Shown in pieces: positions 15,339 to 15,786 of a stretch of DNA of 15,786 bases (the stretch's first letter is position 1; every line of letters starts with the position of its first letter). The stretch is from the NCBI GenBank assembly GCA_045402695.1, contig JAWPNA010000423.1, positions 1 to 15,786 of the forward strand, read 5' to 3'. The translations under genes and the position numbers were made by a program. The DNA is from JAWPNA01 sp045402695. GTDB taxonomy: Bacteria; Acidobacteriota; Polarisedimenticolia; JACPZX01; DASXTC01. A model generated the notes under the pieces. That model worked only from the letters and a program-made list of their open reading frames with translations. It searched no databases and was not told where the DNA came from.

Positions 15339-15786
15339 TCCAATAGCTTCGCGAGCAGCGGATCGGATGCCGCGCGGCGGCGGTACGGCTCGCCCCCCAC
15401 CCGCAACGCCTCCTGCAGGTCGCGGCGGGCGTCGCCGGCCCTGCCCTGCGCCAGCATCAGCCGGGCGCGCGTGAAGATCACTTCGGGGTCTGTCGGCGCC
15501 TCCCGCGCGGCCTGCGCGACATGAGCCGACGCGTCGTCGGTTTTGCCTTGATCGATCAGCGCTTCCGCCAGCGCGGCATGCGCCTCGGCGTCCTCCTTGC
15601 CTACCTCGATCGCGCGCCGGTAAAGATCGGCCGCGCGATCGGGCTGACGCCGGCCGCGGAAGATGTCCCCCATCACCATGAGAGGCTCGGGATAGCGCGT
15701 ATCGAGATCCGCGGCCGTCTTCAAGAACCGCTCGGCCCGATCCGGTGCTCCCGCCTGAAACAGCAGAAGCCCCATCCGGTAGTTCA
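15335..15786 (-). CDS. Tetratricopeptide-repeat protein, C-terminal part (5' end outside the window)
   Basis: The frame is open through the right edge, so only the last 150 codons are seen. They consist of back-to-back TPR units (MGLLLFQAGAPDRAERFLKT; MGDIFRGRRQPDRAADLYRR; ALAEALIDQGKTDDASAHVA; ARLMLAQGRAGDARRDLQEA) and end in ASDPLLAKLLE. TPRs form protein-binding superhelices; no catalytic domain is visible in this part. The stop overlaps the rnc start by 4 bp, implying one operon, although the functions need not be linked. Whether the protein is secreted cannot be told without its N-terminus. Confidence 0.9.
   Translation of the reverse strand, partial: NYRMGLLLFQAGAPDRAERFLKTAADLDTRYPEPLMVMGDIFRGRRQPDRAADLYRRAIEVGKEDAEAHAALAEALIDQGKTDDASAHVAQAAREAPTDPEVIFTRARLMLAQGRAGDARRDLQEALRVGGEPYRRRAASDPLLAKLLE

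Overview
The window reads as a chromosomal segment of a high-GC Gram-negative bacterium, probably from an uncultured lineage. Codons in the main genes end mostly in G or C. Envelope-type glycosyltransferases, a lipoprotein-type signal and a two-domain receiver-PilZ regulator fit Acidobacteriota or a former deltaproteobacterial group (Myxococcota-like). That placement is an inference from gene content, not a proven assignment.

Layout. The left edge carries the C-terminal motor of an FtsK/SpoIIIE DNA translocase (entering from outside the window), translationally coupled to a PMT/GT39-like membrane glycosyltransferase, then a receiver-PilZ regulator (1-4061, all +). From 4062 to about 12550 the content becomes accessory and partly decayed. 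It holds fibronectin-III-like scraps on both strands, a sulfatase-fold lipoprotein whose signal peptide is broken by a 19-bp tandem duplication, a frameshifted remnant ending in a formylglycine-enzyme-like tail, and a hexapeptide acyltransferase. A lower-GC patch follows with a HicB-like/HicA-like toxin-antitoxin pair. Next come a truncated copy of the downstream glycosyltransferase, a second type of membrane glycosyltransferase on the minus strand, and a divergently transcribed second sulfatase-fold enzyme. From 12581 an intact GT39-like/TPR protein runs convergently into ribonuclease III, which is coupled to an upstream TPR protein that leaves the window at the right edge.

How the genes fit together. 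Three integral-membrane glycosyltransferase-type proteins (plus one truncated copy), two alkaline-phosphatase-superfamily 'sulfatase' proteins with Thr at the usual Cys/Ser nucleophile position, and one sugar-type O-acyltransferase point to export and decoration of a cell-envelope glycan or glycosylated proteins. The strand switches, 349-bp direct repeat, decayed fragments and toxin-antitoxin patch suggest a rearrangement-prone accessory interval between stable housekeeping genes (ftsK on one side, rnc on the other).

The most noteworthy observations are: the roughly 93% identical direct repeat that brackets a 3.6-kb block and leaves a truncated glycosyltransferase; the 19-bp duplication that joins a remnant and a sulfatase into one open frame; the atypical HicAB-like pair; and the likely CTG start of the first glycosyltransferase. 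I saw no tRNA, rRNA, CRISPR array or insertion sequence.
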